Below are positions 4,268 to 5,575 of a stretch of 5,575 bases of DNA, one piece after another (the stretch's first letter is position 1; each line of letters begins with the position of its first letter). Source of the stretch: Marinospirillum sp. (GTDB lineage: Bacteria > Pseudomonadota > Gammaproteobacteria > Pseudomonadales > Halomonadaceae). Where the stretch lies: the NCBI RefSeq assembly GCF_014859565.1, contig NZ_JACUUA010000205.1, positions 1-5,575 on the forward strand, read 5' to 3'. The position numbers and the translations under genes are program-made. The notes under the pieces were generated by a model. It did not search any database. It worked only from the letters and a program-made list of their open reading frames with translations, and had not been told where the DNA came from.

Positions 4268-5575
4268 ATGAACCTATACCGCACGATAGAAAAAGCTTTC
4301 TGGTACACCCTCACGCGCAAAATAATAGGGAATGTTATTGCACTGCTGCTGCCCCAGGCCATCCTGGTGGTACTCGCCATTTATTACCTGAAACAACTCG
4401 AAGACAAGGTCAGTGCTGTTGGTCAGTCCGAAGCCCTGTACCCGATGCTGATGAACTTCTGGTGGTTGCTGGGGTTATCCAGCCTGGTGGCACTGACAAT
4501 AGGTGTGTTCACCGTTTTTTTTATGCGCCAGCTGTTTGTGAAACCCATTCGCGACATAACCAAGGTATTACAGGCCATTCGTGATAAAAACGGTGATATT
4601 TCTGCCACTCTGCCGGATTACACCTTTGATGAAATCTCGGAAATGGCTCGCAGCTACAATGAGTTTTCCGGTCAGTTAAAACAGATGATCAGTGAGGCGC
4701 GCCATCACTCGGTCAGCGTGGCATTAAATGCCGCCAGGGTGCAGAAGATGGTGACTCAGGCCAGCATTTCTTCCACCCGACAGGAAGAGCAAGCTCACCA
4801 GATCTTTGAATCCAGCAGCCAGGCAACTCTGGCGGTGGAAGAAATAGCGTCAAACACCACCAATATCAGCCAACAAACCAGTCGTAACCTGGAAGAAATC
4901 CACCTGTCCAGCAACGAACTGAAAGATGTTTCCGAACAGATCAAACGTGTGGCACAACTGGCAAGAGGGTTTCAGGAAACCGTGACCACCCTCAGTCGCA
5001 ACTCGGACAATATCCGCAATATTCTTACCGTGGTGGCAGACTTCTCCGAACAAACCAACCTGCTGGCACTCAATGCCTCGATTGAAGCAGCCCGTGCCGG
5101 TGATGCCGGTCGGGGTTTTGCCGTGGTGGCTGATGAAGTACGTACCCTGGCTCAGAAAGTCGGTCAGGCGACTCAGCAGATCCATACCAACATCACTGAA
5201 ATGACCAGCCTGGTCAGCAAAACCGAAACCGGTGCCGGTGCCATCTTGCAGCATGTCCAGGAAACAGAAGGTTTCATGACCCGCACCAGTGATCAGTTTA
5301 TAGATATGGTGGCCGGGTTTGAGCAGATGAATCAGCAGCTGACTACCATTTCTGCTGCCATAGATGAGCTGTCTTACACCAACAAGGAAACTCACGAGAA
5401 TGTCAGCAGCATTACCGATCTTTCTTTGGCGGTGAAGCAGGACATGGATCAATCACGTGAGAACTCTTTTGAACTGGAGTTGGCAACCGAGCGCACCCAG
5501 GAATTGTTGTCACGCTTTATTATCGGTTTTGGTGGTTTTGAAAAGATGACCCAACTGGGGTATCTCTGGGCTGCA
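4268..5575 (+). CDS. Methyl-accepting chemotaxis protein (3' end outside window)
   Basis: The frame is open from ATG 4268 to the right edge, giving 436 residues. It is an inner-membrane receptor that signals through CheW and CheA to the flagellar motor. TM1 spans about 20-41 and TM2 about 63-86, with only some 20 periplasmic residues between them, so there is no room for a periplasmic ligand domain. HAMP follows (about 87-140, VKPIRDI), then a long Ser/Thr/Gln/Glu-rich coiled coil. The conserved signalling tip begins [18 protein letters not shown] (261-278) and continues [16 protein letters not shown]. After the coiled coil the chain continues as [18 protein letters not shown], the start of a C-terminal extension seen in some receptors; the signal may be sensed there or via the membrane. 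AAGAG at 4254-4258 is a weak ribosome site. The link to uracil transport next door is only positional. Confidence 0.93.
   Translation, partial: MNLYRTIEKAFWYTLTRKIIGNVIALLLPQAILVVLAIYYLKQLEDKVSAVGQSEALYPMLMNFWWLLGLSSLVALTIGVFTVFFMRQLFVKPIRDITKVLQAIRDKNGDISATLPDYTFDEISEMARSYNEFSGQLKQMISEARHHSVSVALNAARVQKMVTQASISSTRQEEQAHQIFESSSQATLAVEEIASNTTNISQQTSRNLEEIHLSSNELKDVSEQIKRVAQLARGFQETVTTLSRNSDNIRNILTVVADFSEQTNLLALNASIEAARAGDAGRGFAVVADEVRTLAQKVGQATQQIHTNITEMTSLVSKTETGAGAILQHVQETEGFMTRTSDQFIDMVAGFEQMNQQLTTISAAIDELSYTNKETHENVSSITDLSLAVKQDMDQSRENSFELELATERTQELLSRFIIGFGGFEKMTQLGYLWAA

Noticed and set aside
4850..5452. 200-codon minus-strand frame
   Set aside because: It is antisense to the well-conserved chemoreceptor signalling domain; its His/Gly/Phe-rich product is typical of a shadow frame.

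Overview
The window looks like chromosomal DNA of a mid-GC gammaproteobacterium. The evidence is the protein sequences: the uracil phosphoribosyltransferase and uracil permease are close to the E. coli proteins and sit in the same order. A sigma-54 activator, a -24/-12 promoter and a chemotaxis receptor fit a free-living motile cell. I cannot place it below class. There is no rRNA, tRNA, CRISPR array or insertion sequence.

Layout. Bases 2-148 (+) are the last 48 codons of an unrecognised gene. Bases 195-353 (-) hold what looks like the 3' remnant of a small DUF2442-like gene with no usable start. Bases 356-1684 (-) encode a 442-residue sigma-54 enhancer-binding protein (EBP): a cysteine-containing PAS domain, an AAA+ domain with GAFTGA, and a Fis-type helix-turn-helix. 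Upstream of it, on the same strand, are a strong intrinsic terminator (1735-1763) and a 39-codon gene for a one-helix membrane protein (1818-1937). Next comes a full-consensus sigma-54 promoter (1973-1989), a candidate IHF site and two phased copies of a TGnCA-N4-TGnCA element (2064-2098). From 2122 the plus strand carries a sigma-70-like promoter, a large dyad, then upp (2191-2820) and uraA (2841-4118) as an operon for uracil uptake and salvage. A 149-base gap with one perfect palindrome leads to a methyl-accepting chemotaxis protein (4268 to the window edge, incomplete).

How it fits together. The most interesting part is 1684-2098, which reads as a self-contained sigma-54 circuit. The EBP probably binds the two upstream elements, IHF bends the DNA, and sigma-54 RNA polymerase makes a short transcript of roughly 225 nt encoding only the 39-residue hydrophobic protein. 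The terminator ends that transcript just before the EBP gene. A third copy of the same element sits immediately upstream of the EBP start codon, suggesting autoregulation. Promoter, terminator, elements and small ORF are visible in the sequence; the binding assignments and physiological role are inference. The upp-uraA operon is ordinary in content but has an unexplained 34-bp dyad over its predicted -10 region.
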